Assembly (NCBI GenBank): GCA_036378675.1
Contig: DASUWA010000016.1
Span: 1-64,000, forward strand
Reading direction: 5' to 3'
DNA: 64,000 bases
Source: Acidimicrobiales bacterium
GTDB taxonomy: Bacteria; Actinomycetota; Acidimicrobiia; Acidimicrobiales; Palsa-688
Notes under the pieces: model-generated
Told to the model about the DNA's origin: nothing
Databases searched by the model: none
Seen by the model: the letters and a program-made list of their open reading frames with translations, nothing else
Made by a program: the position numbers and the translations under genes
Shown here: positions 1-8,943 of the stretch, piece after piece
Layout of the letters: every line of letters starts with the position of its first letter
Numbering within the stretch: the stretch's first letter is position 1

Positions 1-159
1 CATTCGCATCCTGGAGTGCGAGAATTTCTGGTTTTTCTCGCTGGAAGCTCGTTGTGGCTTCGTTGCGGTCGGATTGATTCTGACGGTTCATCCTCTGCTG
101 TAGGTGAGTTAGATCGTCCCGCCCAAGGGGTGGGGGCAGACGATCTGCACCATCCGGAC

Positions 160-197
160 GGACCCGACCTTGCACCCCTCACCGCCAGGTCGGGTCC
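160..197. terminator. Hairpin, possible terminator
   Basis: GGACCCGACC at 160-169 is matched perfectly by GGTCGGGTCC at 188-197 with an 18-base loop. There is no long T-run after it, so terminator function is an inference. Confidence 0.4.
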
Positions 198-360
198 TTC
201 CAAACATATAGATCCCTAAATCTCCTCTGCAGGCCTCGAGCAGGGACGAGAGGCCAGTCAAGACCGCAGGAGCGGCCACAAGACCCGTCCAACCTCCGGG
301 TCAGGTGCGACTAGAGAGTCTTGACGGGCCGGGAACCGTAAGAAGACCAATAATCGATTC

Positions 361-380
361 GCCCCGCCGCCAGGCGGGGC
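361..380. terminator. Short GC hairpin upstream of the BNR gene
   Basis: GCCCCGCC at 361-368 pairs with GGCGGGGC at 373-380 across a GCCA loop. It lacks a T-tract. It could be a terminator or a leader structure for the gene starting at 540. Confidence 0.35.
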
Positions 381-539
381 ATGGTTGCCGGTCTGGCACG
401 CTCGGCAGATTGCATTCCGGTGTCACGACGGTAAACCGCCGATAGCGAGAACTTCGCGCCCTTCCGCCAGCCGATGCGAGCCATGTGCCCTTCAACTATG
501 TTCGGCCCCAACCTGAACCTAAGCCGATTGGGAGGAGAC

Positions 540-2147
540 ATGCGTTCACTAGCTGCGGCGGTAGCAGGACGCCGTACCCGGGTTTCGGCCGGCGCAGCCC
601 TCTGCGCCTCACTGCTTGCAATGGCCGGCCCGTCTACGGGGTGGGCTGCGAATCCTCACCAGTCATCTATGTCACCGGGTCCAGAAACCCCTTACAGCGG
701 GATCCGCGCACCCGAACGCGGAGGCAATGGGAACCGGCCGGCACCACCGACTTCGTCCGCCTTCCCTGCTGTCACCTCGTCGACAGCGACTCTCACCCCC
801 GGCACCAACGTGGACGCCATCGGCAACAACGACGTCATCACTCAAGCGACCATCAACGACACCAGCGTGTTCACGTGCACACCCGGAAAGCCCACCCCGC
901 AGAACGAGACCACCATCGCGGTCAACCCCACCGATGACAAGAACCTGGTCGGCGGGGCGAACGACTATCGCCTGTACCAACCGACCGAGAACCGTTACGA
1001 CGGCGCCGGCGGGTTCTACCAATCAACCGACGGCGGATCGAAGTGGACCGTCGGGTTTCTCCCGGACCTGGTCACTAACAATTCCTCGGACCCCGGACCG
1101 TACGACACGGCGGGCGACCCTTCTATCTCCGCTGGACCGGACAACACATTCTGGTACTCGAACCTCGCGTTCAATCGCACCGACCCTGCCAGCGGGGTCG
1201 CGGTGAGCCGGTCGACCGACGGCGGGTCGACCTGGACGACGAGCTTCGTCGTGCAGACACCTGCCACGGCTGGAGTGACCCTCTCCAACGACAAGGACTG
1301 GATCGCCGCCGACCCGGCCAACTCCAACACCGCCTACGTAACTTGGACCCAGTTCCACACGACTCGCTCGGGCCGCACGCAAAGCTCGCCAATCGTGATT
1401 TCGAAGACGACTAACGGTGGCTCGTCCTGGTCCGCTCCCGTCCAAATCTCCCCGCTCGACCAGGATCAGGCATCCACGGTCATTGTCGGTAGCGACGGGA
1501 CGGTCTACGTCACATTCGAGGCTTTCCGGTTCCACAACCGCGACTGGGCGGCCGAGGCCACATCTACCGACGGGGGCAGCACCTTCACCACCAGACTGCT
1601 GTGGCCGATCAGCGACATTCCGAGCCCGCTCCCCGGTGACACATTCAGGGACAACAGCTTCCCCACCTTCGCGGTCGACGGCTCCAACCAGTACGTCGCA
1701 TGGTCGAACTGGAACGGTCTCAACGCCGACGTCGTGATCATGAAGTCGACCGACGGCGGTACGACCTGGTCCGCTCCACAGACGCTCGCCGGCGGGGCAG
1801 GGAACCAGTTCTTCCCATGGCTGTCTGCCCGTGGAGGCACGGTCGCCGCCGCCTGGTACGACGACAACACCAGCGTCGCCGACAACTACGTCGATCGGGC
1901 CTCGATGTCCTTCGACGGCGGTTCGAGCTGGGCGCCTCCTGTCACGGTGTCGAGCGCCGCCTCCGACGTTCCCGGCGGGAACCTGTTCGCGTACCCGAGC
2001 TGTACGGACGATTTCATCGGCGACTACAACGCGGTCGCACTCGACTCCACCGGAACCGCTCACGCCCTGTGGACCGACATCCGGGACCGGTCGACACCCT
2101 TGGCGACCAACCAGGATCCGTACACCGCAACGATCAAGCAGAGCTAA
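540..2147 (+). CDS. Secreted BNR/Asp-box repeat protein (sialidase-like beta-propeller)
   Basis: The product is 535 residues. The start at 540 is preceded by GGGAGGAG and followed by a typical Sec signal peptide (hydrophobic stretch at about residues 17-31, probable cut after the GWA near residue 36). The mature protein carries six Asp-boxes of the form S/T-x-D/N-G-G-x-x-W/F, for example STDGGSKW, STDGGSTW, TTNGGSSW and STDGGTTW, which mark the turns of a sialidase-type beta-propeller. I do not see the arginine triad or FRIP motif of true sialidases, so a glycan-binding or other exo-hydrolase role is as likely. It is monocistronic, and a strong hairpin follows at 2160-2194. An in-frame ATG at 474 is possible but has no ribosome site. 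Confidence 0.85.
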   Translation: MRSLAAAVAGRRTRVSAGAALCASLLAMAGPSTGWAANPHQSSMSPGPETPYSGIRAPERGGNGNRPAPPTSSAFPAVTSSTATLTPGTNVDAIGNNDVITQATINDTSVFTCTPGKPTPQNETTIAVNPTDDKNLVGGANDYRLYQPTENRYDGAGGFYQSTDGGSKWTVGFLPDLVTNNSSDPGPYDTAGDPSISAGPDNTFWYSNLAFNRTDPASGVAVSRSTDGGSTWTTSFVVQTPATAGVTLSNDKDWIAADPANSNTAYVTWTQFHTTRSGRTQSSPIVISKTTNGGSSWSAPVQISPLDQDQASTVIVGSDGTVYVTFEAFRFHNRDWAAEATSTDGGSTFTTRLLWPISDIPSPLPGDTFRDNSFPTFAVDGSNQYVAWSNWNGLNADVVIMKSTDGGTTWSAPQTLAGGAGNQFFPWLSARGGTVAAAWYDDNTSVADNYVDRASMSFDGGSSWAPPVTVSSAASDVPGGNLFAYPSCTDDFIGDYNAVALDSTGTAHALWTDIRDRSTPLATNQDPYTATIKQS

Positions 2148-2159
2148 AGGAGCAGCGCC

Positions 2160-2194
2160 ACCCGGCCGCCGGCAGGCGGACCCAGCGGCCGGGT
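2160..2194 (+). terminator. Terminator-like hairpin after the BNR gene
   Basis: ACCCGGCCGC at 2160-2169 pairs perfectly with GCGGCCGGGT at 2185-2194 (10 bp, 15-base loop), 12 bases after the stop codon at 2147. It lies between convergent genes and has no T-run. Confidence 0.55.
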
Positions 2195-2294
2195 AGGGCG
2201 AAGACATCCGAGGTTCAACCTGCCAGAGTTGAGGGCCCGGCCACCGTGGCTCGATCTGGGAACAAGCCGTATTACTGACATCCCTTGATTGGAG

Positions 2295-2711
2295 TCAAAC
2301 GACTATGACGAGGGTGTTGGAGTTGAGTCCCGACTCGGGATCCCAGGTCACGGTGTGTGAGCCGGAACCAGACGAGAACGTGTAGGTAGTGACGGCGTAG
2401 TTGACGTCGACCGCCGGCCCCGCCAGCACCTCGCCGTCGTAGAGCGCAGGAGCGAGCTCCTCGCCCGCGGGGCCGGTCGGCGTGATCTGGCTGCCATCGA
2501 CCGACTCGCCATAGACCGGCTTGGGACCCATCACGTATACGTCCACACCGGCCGTCGTTGCCTCGAACACGTGATAGACGTCGATCGGCGTGCCGCCGAC
2601 AATCGTCTCCCCCGGAAGAGTCAGAACCGTCACGCGTCGCCCGCTGCCATCGGGCACGCCCTTGTCTGGCCACGCGGCGTAAGCGGCTCGCACGTCATCC
2701 AGGCTGGCCAT
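2295..2711 (-). CDS. Hypothetical protein coupled to a Tat-exported protein
   Basis: This 138-residue protein has no domain I recognise and no cysteine. It is predicted to be mostly beta-strand, with many V/T/G residues and a C-terminal IVV tail, and has no signal peptide. Its ATG at 2711 overlaps the TGA of the upstream gene by one base (TGATG), so the pair is translationally coupled. A GTG immediately before is an alternative start. The coupling suggests a joint role with the Tat-exported protein, but nothing in the sequence says what it is. Confidence 0.6.
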   Translation of the reverse strand: MASLDDVRAAYAAWPDKGVPDGSGRRVTVLTLPGETIVGGTPIDVYHVFEATTAGVDVYVMGPKPVYGESVDGSQITPTGPAGEELAPALYDGEVLAGPAVDVNYAVTTYTFSSGSGSHTVTWDPESGLNSNTLVIVV

Positions 2712-3709
2712 CACACGTCCTGCGTCCTCGTGATGCCGCCGGCCGGCGTCGTTGCACCGGCGTTGGAGGTGGTGCCGTTGGCCGTCACGTTGGCACCCTG
2801 CTTCGTGGTGGTGATCTGGAAGCCCCCTCCCGCCTTGGCGATAACCGTACGCGTGACCGTATAACCCGAGTTGGTCATCGGGATGTCAGTGGAGATGGAC
2901 CGCTTGTCTCGGAACTTGCACGTCTGGTTGACCACGCGTGTCCCTGTCGAGGTCAGGATCGCCGTCCCTGTGCTGTGGGTGTCCTTGCTCGGACTGTTCC
3001 CTGGCAGGTACCCCGAGGTGTCGGATGGCCCGACGCCGAAGCAGCCGGTCCCGCTGATCGGCTGGACCTCCTCGGAGATGTCGCATTGATCCAGGTCGGC
3101 GATGTTGCCACTGTCGGAGGACCAGCCATCCTGCACAACGATGCCCCTTCTCGTACCGGTCACAAGGCTGTCGAACGACTCCGTGTAGTTCAGCGGGATG
3201 GCCGACACGGCGAATGGCGGAGTCATGGCGCACCGAGACCCGCCCTGCGAGGCGATCAGGATGAGTTTCGGCCCTCGACCTGCCTCGGTCTGTGTGACCC
3301 CGCGCAGATTGGGCATGAAGGTTCCGTTTGCCGCCAGAATCCTGGTGCCACCCCCGTCAATCGTCGCCGTACCGTCGCCTGCCCCTCCTACGATCGACAG
3401 GATTATCGGTGGATCCTGGGCATTAAGTCCATTGACGACAACGGTAACGGTGGTGTCGACCCGGGGCGGGATTCGATCGGCCATGGCCGCTGGCGACGCC
3501 GTCCCCCGGACGTGGTTGGGCAGCGTGACTGTCGCCGTGCAAGCTCGGACCGGTCCCGAGACGGCGGCGGCCGACAGGGTAAAGGACTCGACGACGGGCG
3601 TGACCCAAGCGGCGGTCGCTCCGACCCCCGCTGCCTTGAGGACGGTGCGCCGAGATAGTCCGCGGGAGGGCCCGACCCCTGTCGGCCCCCTTGCGACCCC
3701 CTTCGCCAC
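2711..3709 (-). CDS. Tat-exported hypothetical protein
   Basis: The 332-residue product starts at GTG 3709 and has a clear twin-arginine leader: SRRTVLKAAGVG at about residues 19-30, a hydrophobic stretch containing AAWVTPVV, then a small-residue cut region near residue 50. The W-V-x-P pattern after the hydrophobic start recurs in the Tat leaders encoded at 31741 and 46857. The exported part is rich in G, T and S, has five cysteines and no known enzyme motif. A perfect 6-3-6 inverted repeat (3708-3722) spans the start codon. The gene at 2295 is its coupled partner. Function is unknown; a surface or envelope role is inferred from the leader only. Confidence 0.75.
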   Translation of the reverse strand: MAKGVARGPTGVGPSRGLSRRTVLKAAGVGATAAWVTPVVESFTLSAAAVSGPVRACTATVTLPNHVRGTASPAAMADRIPPRVDTTVTVVVNGLNAQDPPIILSIVGGAGDGTATIDGGGTRILAANGTFMPNLRGVTQTEAGRGPKLILIASQGGSRCAMTPPFAVSAIPLNYTESFDSLVTGTRRGIVVQDGWSSDSGNIADLDQCDISEEVQPISGTGCFGVGPSDTSGYLPGNSPSKDTHSTGTAILTSTGTRVVNQTCKFRDKRSISTDIPMTNSGYTVTRTVIAKAGGGFQITTTKQGANVTANGTTSNAGATTPAGGITRTQDV

Positions 3710-3722
3710 CGTCGTTGACGGT
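3708..3722. promoter_or_regulatory. Palindrome overlapping the start of the Tat gene
   Basis: ACCGTC-GTT-GACGGT is a perfect 6-bp inverted repeat with a 3-base centre covering the GTG start at 3709. It may be an operator or a start-site hairpin; this is an inference from position only. Confidence 0.3.
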
Positions 3723-3909
3723 AAGACGCCGCGAAGCCCGATTCAAGGGAAGAAGTCCATTCGGCCAAGTGGGGGTGATTGTCTGATCCGGGGAATTTGA
3801 GATGAGTCTTCATCTGAACTCTCGCGAGAGGCGCCGGCGTCCTCGAGGCGCTTCACTGCCCGAGCATGCCGTTCTATGACACCCGTGTCAGGGTAAGTTC
3901 TCAACCAGG

Positions 3910-5178
3910 ATGTCCTTACCTCCGGCCGACCGATGGGCGCGAACCGCCTGGCGCGGATTGACCGACCCGCGGTTGGTCGGCATGGCCCAGGCGGTCCCAC
4001 GGATGGTCGGCGTCCTTCGACGGACCGGCACCCGAACCGAAGACGGCTATCCGGAGCTCGGGCCATCGGCGGGCCTGGCGCTGCAGGTGCTCCTTGACGA
4101 GGTCCTCATATCGCTGATGCGCAACCCGGGTCTTTTCCCGAAAGAGGAGGATTACGAACGGGCGGGGCAGGACATCCTCGGCGCCTACGAGATGTGGAGA
4201 GAGAACGGTTGGCTGGACGATCCAGCCGCTTATCACGTGACGCCGCAAGCACCCCAAGCCGTCTCCGTTACCCAAGAGCGGACGTTCCGTCGCCAGTCGT
4301 ACGAGCACCTGTCTTTCGGAAGCGGATACCGTCCCCACGACGGTGAGCCCGGTGGCGAGCGGTGGCTCTCGCACCTCGAGAATCGAACCGCCCACGCATA
4401 CGTCGTCCGGTCCCCTGAACCGGGACGGCCATGGCTTGTCTGCCTGCACGGGTTCGGCATGGGGGTCCCTTCGATGGATCTCCCCGCGTTCCGGGCCGAT
4501 CGGATGCAGCGTCATCTGAAGCTGAACCTGGCGCTGATCGTCCTTCCGATGCACGGGCCGCGCCAGACCCCCGGCACCGCCCGCGGCGAAGGCTTCATGT
4601 CGATAGACCTGATCGACAGCATCCACGGCATGGCCCAAGCCGCATACGACACCCGATCCGTGATCCGTTGGATCCGTCACCAACACGGCGAGGTGCCGAT
4701 CGGGCTCTACGGACTGTCCCTCGGCGGTTACGTCGTTTCCCTCGTCGCTTCGCTCGAGGAGCGACTGGCCTGCGTGATCGCCGGTGTACCAGCGACGGAT
4801 CTGCCCGACCTCTATCGCCGACACAGCCCTAACAGCGTCCGGCTGCGGGCCTACAGGACCGGGGCACTAGGACCCCAGGCAGACGGGGTCAACCGGGTCG
4901 TTTCCCCGCTTGCCCTGGCTCCCAAGGTTGCCGCCGAACGCCGCTACATTTTCGCCGGCGCAGGCGACCGTATGTCCACTGCCAGCCAGGCTCGACGGTT
5001 GTGGGAGCACTGGGACCGACCCAGCATCGCCTGGTACCCGGGCGGGCATGTTGGCTTCTTCCTGACCGGTTCCGTTCAACGCTTCGTTTCCGAGGCGCTC
5101 GAGGAATCCGGCCTGGTCAGCCAGCAGCGCCTAGACGTCGAGGCCTCCTCCGTGGCGCAGCTACCACCCGGGGCTTGA
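3910..5178 (+). CDS. Alpha/beta hydrolase, serine esterase/peptidase type
   Basis: The 422-residue protein has the hydrolase fold signature in its C-terminal half: a LVCLHGFGMG oxyanion-loop strand near residue 177, the nucleophile elbow GLSLGGY near residue 277, an acid candidate in FAGAGDRM near residue 355 and a histidine in PGGHVGFF near residue 379. The first 150 residues are helical and unlike standard hydrolases, so it is longer than the usual 280-300. No signal peptide is seen, so it is probably cytoplasmic. Substrate cannot be told. It precedes the cupin and F420-type genes on the same strand with a 43-base gap. The ribosome site before ATG 3910 is weak. Confidence 0.8.
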   Translation: MSLPPADRWARTAWRGLTDPRLVGMAQAVPRMVGVLRRTGTRTEDGYPELGPSAGLALQVLLDEVLISLMRNPGLFPKEEDYERAGQDILGAYEMWRENGWLDDPAAYHVTPQAPQAVSVTQERTFRRQSYEHLSFGSGYRPHDGEPGGERWLSHLENRTAHAYVVRSPEPGRPWLVCLHGFGMGVPSMDLPAFRADRMQRHLKLNLALIVLPMHGPRQTPGTARGEGFMSIDLIDSIHGMAQAAYDTRSVIRWIRHQHGEVPIGLYGLSLGGYVVSLVASLEERLACVIAGVPATDLPDLYRRHSPNSVRLRAYRTGALGPQADGVNRVVSPLALAPKVAAERRYIFAGAGDRMSTASQARRLWEHWDRPSIAWYPGGHVGFFLTGSVQRFVSEALEESGLVSQQRLDVEASSVAQLPPGA

Positions 5179-5221
5179 GCCCACTCCCCCTCTACCTCCC
5201 GCCCCGGTTAGTCTCGCCCCC

Positions 5222-5491
5222 GTGACCGAACCAGCAACGGGGTTCGTTGACGAGATGTCTGCCGCCGGCCACCAGGTGACGGAGTGGTCGAACTCCCCTG
5301 GCGACACGTACGCCCCACATAGCCACGGCTACCGGAAAGTCCTCTGTTGTCTCGAGGGTTCGATCGTGTTCCACCTTCCCGATGGCGACGTCCAGCTTTC
5401 TCGTGGTGAGCGGATGGACCTTCGCCCTGGAGTTGTCCACTCGGCCACCGTCGGACCTACCGGCGTCCAGTGCGCGGAGGCGCACCTTTGA
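5222..5491 (+). CDS. Small cupin-domain protein
   Basis: This 89-residue single-domain cupin has motif 1 around residues 19-38 (PGDTYAPHSHGYRK, two histidines as metal ligands) and motif 2 around residues 63-70 (LRPGVVHS). It starts at GTG 5222. Its stop TGA shares one base with the ATG of the next gene (TGATG), so it is translationally coupled to the LLM oxidoreductase. Small cupins of this kind are metal-dependent sugar or oxidant binding proteins or isomerases; the exact role is not visible. Confidence 0.8.
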   Translation: MTEPATGFVDEMSAAGHQVTEWSNSPGDTYAPHSHGYRKVLCCLEGSIVFHLPDGDVQLSRGERMDLRPGVVHSATVGPTGVQCAEAHL

Positions 5492-6357
5492 TGAAGGTCA
5501 GGGGAACCGGAATCTGGAGCGCCGGACTCCGCTACGGGGATGCAGGAGAGTCCTCCGAGGCGGCGGCCGAACTGGAAGAGCTCGGATATACCGCCTTGTG
5601 GGTGCCCGATGTCGGAGGCAACCTGTTCGACGTCGTCGAGCGGCTCCTCAACGCGACAAAGAGCGCCATCGTCGCCACCGGGATCCTCAACCTCTGGATG
5701 CACGACGCGGGGGAGACGGCCGAATTCCACGCGCGCATGCGCAATCAACACGGCGACCGTTTCCTCGTGGGTATAGGAGTCAGCCATCAATTGCTCGTGG
5801 ACTCCACCGAACCCGGCCGGTATCGCAAACCGCTGTCTGCGATGTCCGCCTACCTCGACGGCCTCGATTCCGCGGAAACTCCACTCAACCCGGACGACCG
5901 TGTCCTAGCGGCGCTCGGGCCGCGGATGCTGGGGCTCTCCCGTGATCGAGCGGCCGGCGCCCATCCATACAACGTCACCCCGGAGCACACGGCCATCGCC
6001 CGCGAAGCGGTCGGTCCAGGAAAGCTGGTATTACCGGAGCAGGCGGTCACACTTACCACTGACCCGGAAATCGCCCGACGCCGCGGTCGTCAGCACCTCG
6101 AGGTGTATCTGGGTCTGCCCAACTACACCAACAACATCCGCCGGCTCGGGTTCGGAGACGACGACTTCGCCGGCGGCGGAAGCGATCGTCTCATTGATGC
6201 GCTGGTCGCATGGGGCGACGAAGAACAGATCGCCGCTCGGATTCGCGAGCACCGAGACGCCGGCGCCGACCACGTGTGTGTCCAGGTAGTCAGCGACGAG
6301 GGGTCATTTCCCCGCGCTGAGTGGCGGGCTTTGGCGCCGGCACTGACGGCCCTTTAG
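5491..6357 (+). CDS. LLM-class F420-dependent oxidoreductase
   Basis: The 288-residue protein is a luciferase-like monooxygenase-fold enzyme, close to the family annotated as TIGR03620 F420-dependent oxidoreductase. Visible features are the N-terminal TGIWSAGLRYGD strand, the LEELGYTALWVPD helix-strand, ATGILNLW and the VGIGVSHQ strand that binds the cofactor phosphate, and a late GDEEQIAARIREHRDAGADHV repeat typical of the group. It would use reduced F420 in the cytoplasm; the substrate is unknown. The start at 5491 overlaps the cupin stop. A T-tailed hairpin lies at 6509-6526. Confidence 0.85.
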   Translation: MKVRGTGIWSAGLRYGDAGESSEAAAELEELGYTALWVPDVGGNLFDVVERLLNATKSAIVATGILNLWMHDAGETAEFHARMRNQHGDRFLVGIGVSHQLLVDSTEPGRYRKPLSAMSAYLDGLDSAETPLNPDDRVLAALGPRMLGLSRDRAAGAHPYNVTPEHTAIAREAVGPGKLVLPEQAVTLTTDPEIARRRGRQHLEVYLGLPNYTNNIRRLGFGDDDFAGGGSDRLIDALVAWGDEEQIAARIREHRDAGADHVCVQVVSDEGSFPRAEWRALAPALTAL

Positions 6358-6508
6358 CCCTGGCGGACTCCGACCGCCCCTCTTGCGACCTGACACCAGA
6401 CCGATCCCAACGCCCTCGGCAACGGTGACAGCGACTTGGTACGCGGGCTCGTGGGAGGCAACGCCAGCTACCCTCGACTTTCGATAGTTATGCGAACCGC
6501 AGCTGGTT

Positions 6509-6526
6509 TGTCCGAAAGGACATTTT
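6509..6526 (+). terminator. Rho-independent terminator candidate
   Basis: TGTCC-GAAA-GGACA followed directly by TTTT forms a 5-bp stem with a GNRA-type loop and a U-tail. It sits 150 bases after the oxidoreductase stop and before the gene at 6594. Confidence 0.5.
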
Positions 6527-6593
6527 CCGCCGAGGCCCATCTCCTTCAGCCGCATCATCGGACGGTTCAGCTCAACTAGCAGGGTCCGGGGCG

Positions 6594-8558
6594 ATGGCAG
6601 TCAGTTTCCGGACCTTCGCAATCGGAGTGTGGTCGCCACGACGGTCGGCTGAGAGGAAGGGGACGATCTTGGACGGTGACTGGCTGGACGATTCAGCCCG
6701 ATCGTCGGCACTCCTGTCCCGTCGGGAGATGCTCAAAAAGGGCCTTGTCATCGGGGCTGGTGTCTACGCCCTAGAGTTGATCGGTCTTCGATCCGCAGCA
6801 GCCCGAGAGCATCACCCTCCCTCGACGACAACGACCGCGCCGCCCACCACGACGACAACGACAACAACCGTGCCGCCGACTACCACGACAACGACGGCGC
6901 CGACGACGACGACGACAACCACGCTGCCCCCTCCCCCACCTGGGTGGAATCCGTCGCAAATTTCCAACGCGATCGCTTATTGGAATGCGGACGACCTGAC
7001 TGGTGTAAACGGTGCCCCTGTTCCATCGTGGACCGATCGGAAAGCAGGTATCACGCTGTCGCAACCAACCCGCAGCGCACAACCAACACTTGTCACGAAC
7101 TCAAGCAACACGGGACACCAGGCAGCTCGGTTCAACAACGCCAACAGGCAGTTCCTGTCCTCGACGATGCTGGGCAATCTTCCTGCTAAAGGTCCGGCGT
7201 GGATCTGGGTGGTTATGAACGTCGTCGGTGATAGTGGTCAAACCGCGATCTTTGAAGTCGCCACCCCAGGCAACTCGGCGATTGGCTATGCGTTTGAGTG
7301 GAACACCCCTCTCGGCGTCGCCTGTTGGGGCGTCACCGAAATAACGGCCAACACGCAGGTCCCCGTGGGTTGCGCAATGTTCCAATGGACGTGGGATCCG
7401 GTAACGGCCAAGACAATCGTGACCGACTACAACAACCTGTCCGGCTCGACCTCAGCGGCAATGTCGTCCCAGCCGAACATCGGGGCCACAACAGTCACCA
7501 TCGGCGGGTCACAGGCGTTCAACGGTTTCTTTCTCGACGCGGAGGTGATCCTGGTTATTGTCGGCACCGGGACGCCAGCAACCTCCGATCTGACGGCGAT
7601 GTCGAACTGGTTGTGGGAGGTCTACAACATCATCACCGGGCCGAGCTATAACTCACCCAACCACACGACGATGCCCAGCAAGGATTACAACGGGAAATCG
7701 GTTACAGACGCAATTGAGCTGGGAGCCATCTACAACTCATCAGGAGTTTTCGGTCACAAGTATTGGATGGCGTCATCGCCCTTCGACAGCAACTTCCCAT
7801 CCGAGAACCCCAATATCGCTTTCTCCGACGATGGGAATACGTGGTCAGCGACGGGAATCACCAACCCCGTTGTGCCCTATCCGGGGGGCGGTAACTCTGG
7901 AAACAACGCTGATCCGTGCCTGTTCGATAACACGGCACGCGACGGCACGCTCTATTGCCTTTATGTGCGAGAGAACGCGAACATCACCAATGGCGTCAGG
8001 TACGCCACGTCAACAAACGGCACAGCCTGGACGGACCAGGGCTTCACGCTCACCGGCAACAGCTCGATCGGTCCGTACTACGAGTGCCCGACGATGTTCT
8101 ACGACTCGGCCAGCAATGAATACTGGCTTTACACGATGAGCATCCAAGTCCCCAGTTCCGCGGTTATCTATCGCCAAACCTCCTCCACGGTCTCTGGCTC
8201 ATGGTCATCGCAGACCGCCTGCACTCTGACAATCCCAGGCGGCCGGAAACCTTGGCACATCTCGGCACCGATCAAAATCGGCAGCAAATATGTCATTGCG
8301 TTCTCGGATAGCGATATCCCACGCAACCTATGGCTGGCATCCTCGACTGATGGGCTGAACTGGACGTGCGCCACCAAACCGTTCGTAGTGCCAGCCACGT
8401 CGAACCAGTGGGACGCACCGGGCACAGAAGGATTGTACCGACCATCGATACAAAATGCCGGTGACGGTGTGAACATGCTTCTCTGGTATGTGAGCGACGG
8501 CAGCAACGTCAACTACATCAGCGATATGGTCACGGTGCCACAGTCGGTAATCCCATGA
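6594..8558 (+). CDS. Tat-exported beta-propeller glycosidase-like protein
   Basis: The 654-residue protein has a long N-region, then a twin-arginine motif SRREMLKKG near residues 43-51 and a hydrophobic stretch ending RSAAA. A Thr/Pro linker follows (about residues 76-115), then a concanavalin-like domain (WNADDLTGVNG onward, about 125-345). The C-terminal part (about 370-650) resembles five-bladed GH43/GH32-type propellers: WMASSPFDS, NIAFSDDGNTW, YECPTMFYDSASNEYWLYT and WLASSTDGLNW. It probably acts on or binds glycans outside the cell. A TTG at 6669 with a GAGGAAGGGGAC site upstream is a serious alternative start and would give a more normal leader. The stop codon lies inside a hairpin at 8550-8567. 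Confidence 0.8.
   Translation: MAVSFRTFAIGVWSPRRSAERKGTILDGDWLDDSARSSALLSRREMLKKGLVIGAGVYALELIGLRSAAAREHHPPSTTTTAPPTTTTTTTTVPPTTTTTTAPTTTTTTTLPPPPPGWNPSQISNAIAYWNADDLTGVNGAPVPSWTDRKAGITLSQPTRSAQPTLVTNSSNTGHQAARFNNANRQFLSSTMLGNLPAKGPAWIWVVMNVVGDSGQTAIFEVATPGNSAIGYAFEWNTPLGVACWGVTEITANTQVPVGCAMFQWTWDPVTAKTIVTDYNNLSGSTSAAMSSQPNIGATTVTIGGSQAFNGFFLDAEVILVIVGTGTPATSDLTAMSNWLWEVYNIITGPSYNSPNHTTMPSKDYNGKSVTDAIELGAIYNSSGVFGHKYWMASSPFDSNFPSENPNIAFSDDGNTWSATGITNPVVPYPGGGNSGNNADPCLFDNTARDGTLYCLYVRENANITNGVRYATSTNGTAWTDQGFTLTGNSSIGPYYECPTMFYDSASNEYWLYTMSIQVPSSAVIYRQTSSTVSGSWSSQTACTLTIPGGRKPWHISAPIKIGSKYVIAFSDSDIPRNLWLASSTDGLNWTCATKPFVVPATSNQWDAPGTEGLYRPSIQNAGDGVNMLLWYVSDGSNVNYISDMVTVPQSVIP
6815..6935 (+). 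repeat. Low-complexity ACG/ACC-rich tract coding a Thr/Pro linker
   Basis: The DNA is built almost entirely from ACG, ACC, ACA, ACT and CCG codons and encodes about 40 Thr/Pro residues between the Tat leader and the folded domain. Such tracts are slippage-prone and the linker may be O-glycosylated (inference). Confidence 0.7.
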
Positions 8559-8567
8559 CGATGGGAT
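8550..8567 (+). terminator. Hairpin containing the stop codon
   Basis: ATCCCAT-GACG-ATGGGAT is a perfect 7-bp stem with a 4-base loop; the TGA at 8556-8558 lies in its loop side. No T-run follows, so it is a weak terminator candidate. Confidence 0.4.
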
Positions 8568-8943
8568 GAGCGACTGCGTTCGCCTCGATGGTACCGGCGC
8601 TGCCGACCCATTCGACCTCGGCCTTCGGAAGCCGCAGGTTGTAGTCCGAGAAGAACCGCGCCATAGATTCCCCGAGCAGACGCATCAGCTCCGAATGAGC
8701 CCAGATGGTTGGTACCGCTTGCCGTCGAGATCGTCGCCTGGAGAAGCCTTGTCGCAAGCTAACGCGCCAGCGGATCGCCACCCCGCCAGACAATATGGGC
8801 TAGGTGCGTCGGATACGAATCCATCGACGACACGGTGACAGGGACATTGAGTTCGTAGTTATCGGACCCCTCTGAACGACATCCCAAAACTGCTCACGCT
8901 GCCTGGACCCGTGATCCCGTCTACGGCTGCCCATAGGGGCGGG
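8559..8943. other. Intergenic region between convergent genes, no gene seen
   Basis: The 385 bases between the propeller gene and the minus-strand gene ending at 8944 contain open frames on both strands but none with a recognisable domain or ribosome site. A minus-strand frame (8793-8530) runs through the end of the neighbouring gene and is not supported. Confidence 0.5.

Larger units (their letters stand above)
1..539. other. Non-coding stretch at left edge
   Basis: No convincing coding region is seen before the BNR-repeat gene. Short open frames here have no recognisable domain and no good ribosome site. The stretch holds two clean inverted repeats (160-197 and 361-380, listed separately), which fit transcription ends of a gene to the left or structured leader sequence of the gene to the right. 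Confidence 0.5.

Noticed and set aside
1023-2207. 394-residue minus-strand frame across the BNR gene
   Set aside because: The plus-strand frame has a signal peptide and six Asp-boxes; the antisense frame is repetitive and featureless.
3916-4824. 302-residue minus-strand frame across the hydrolase gene
   Set aside because: The plus-strand reading has the hydrolase elbow and oxyanion motifs in place.
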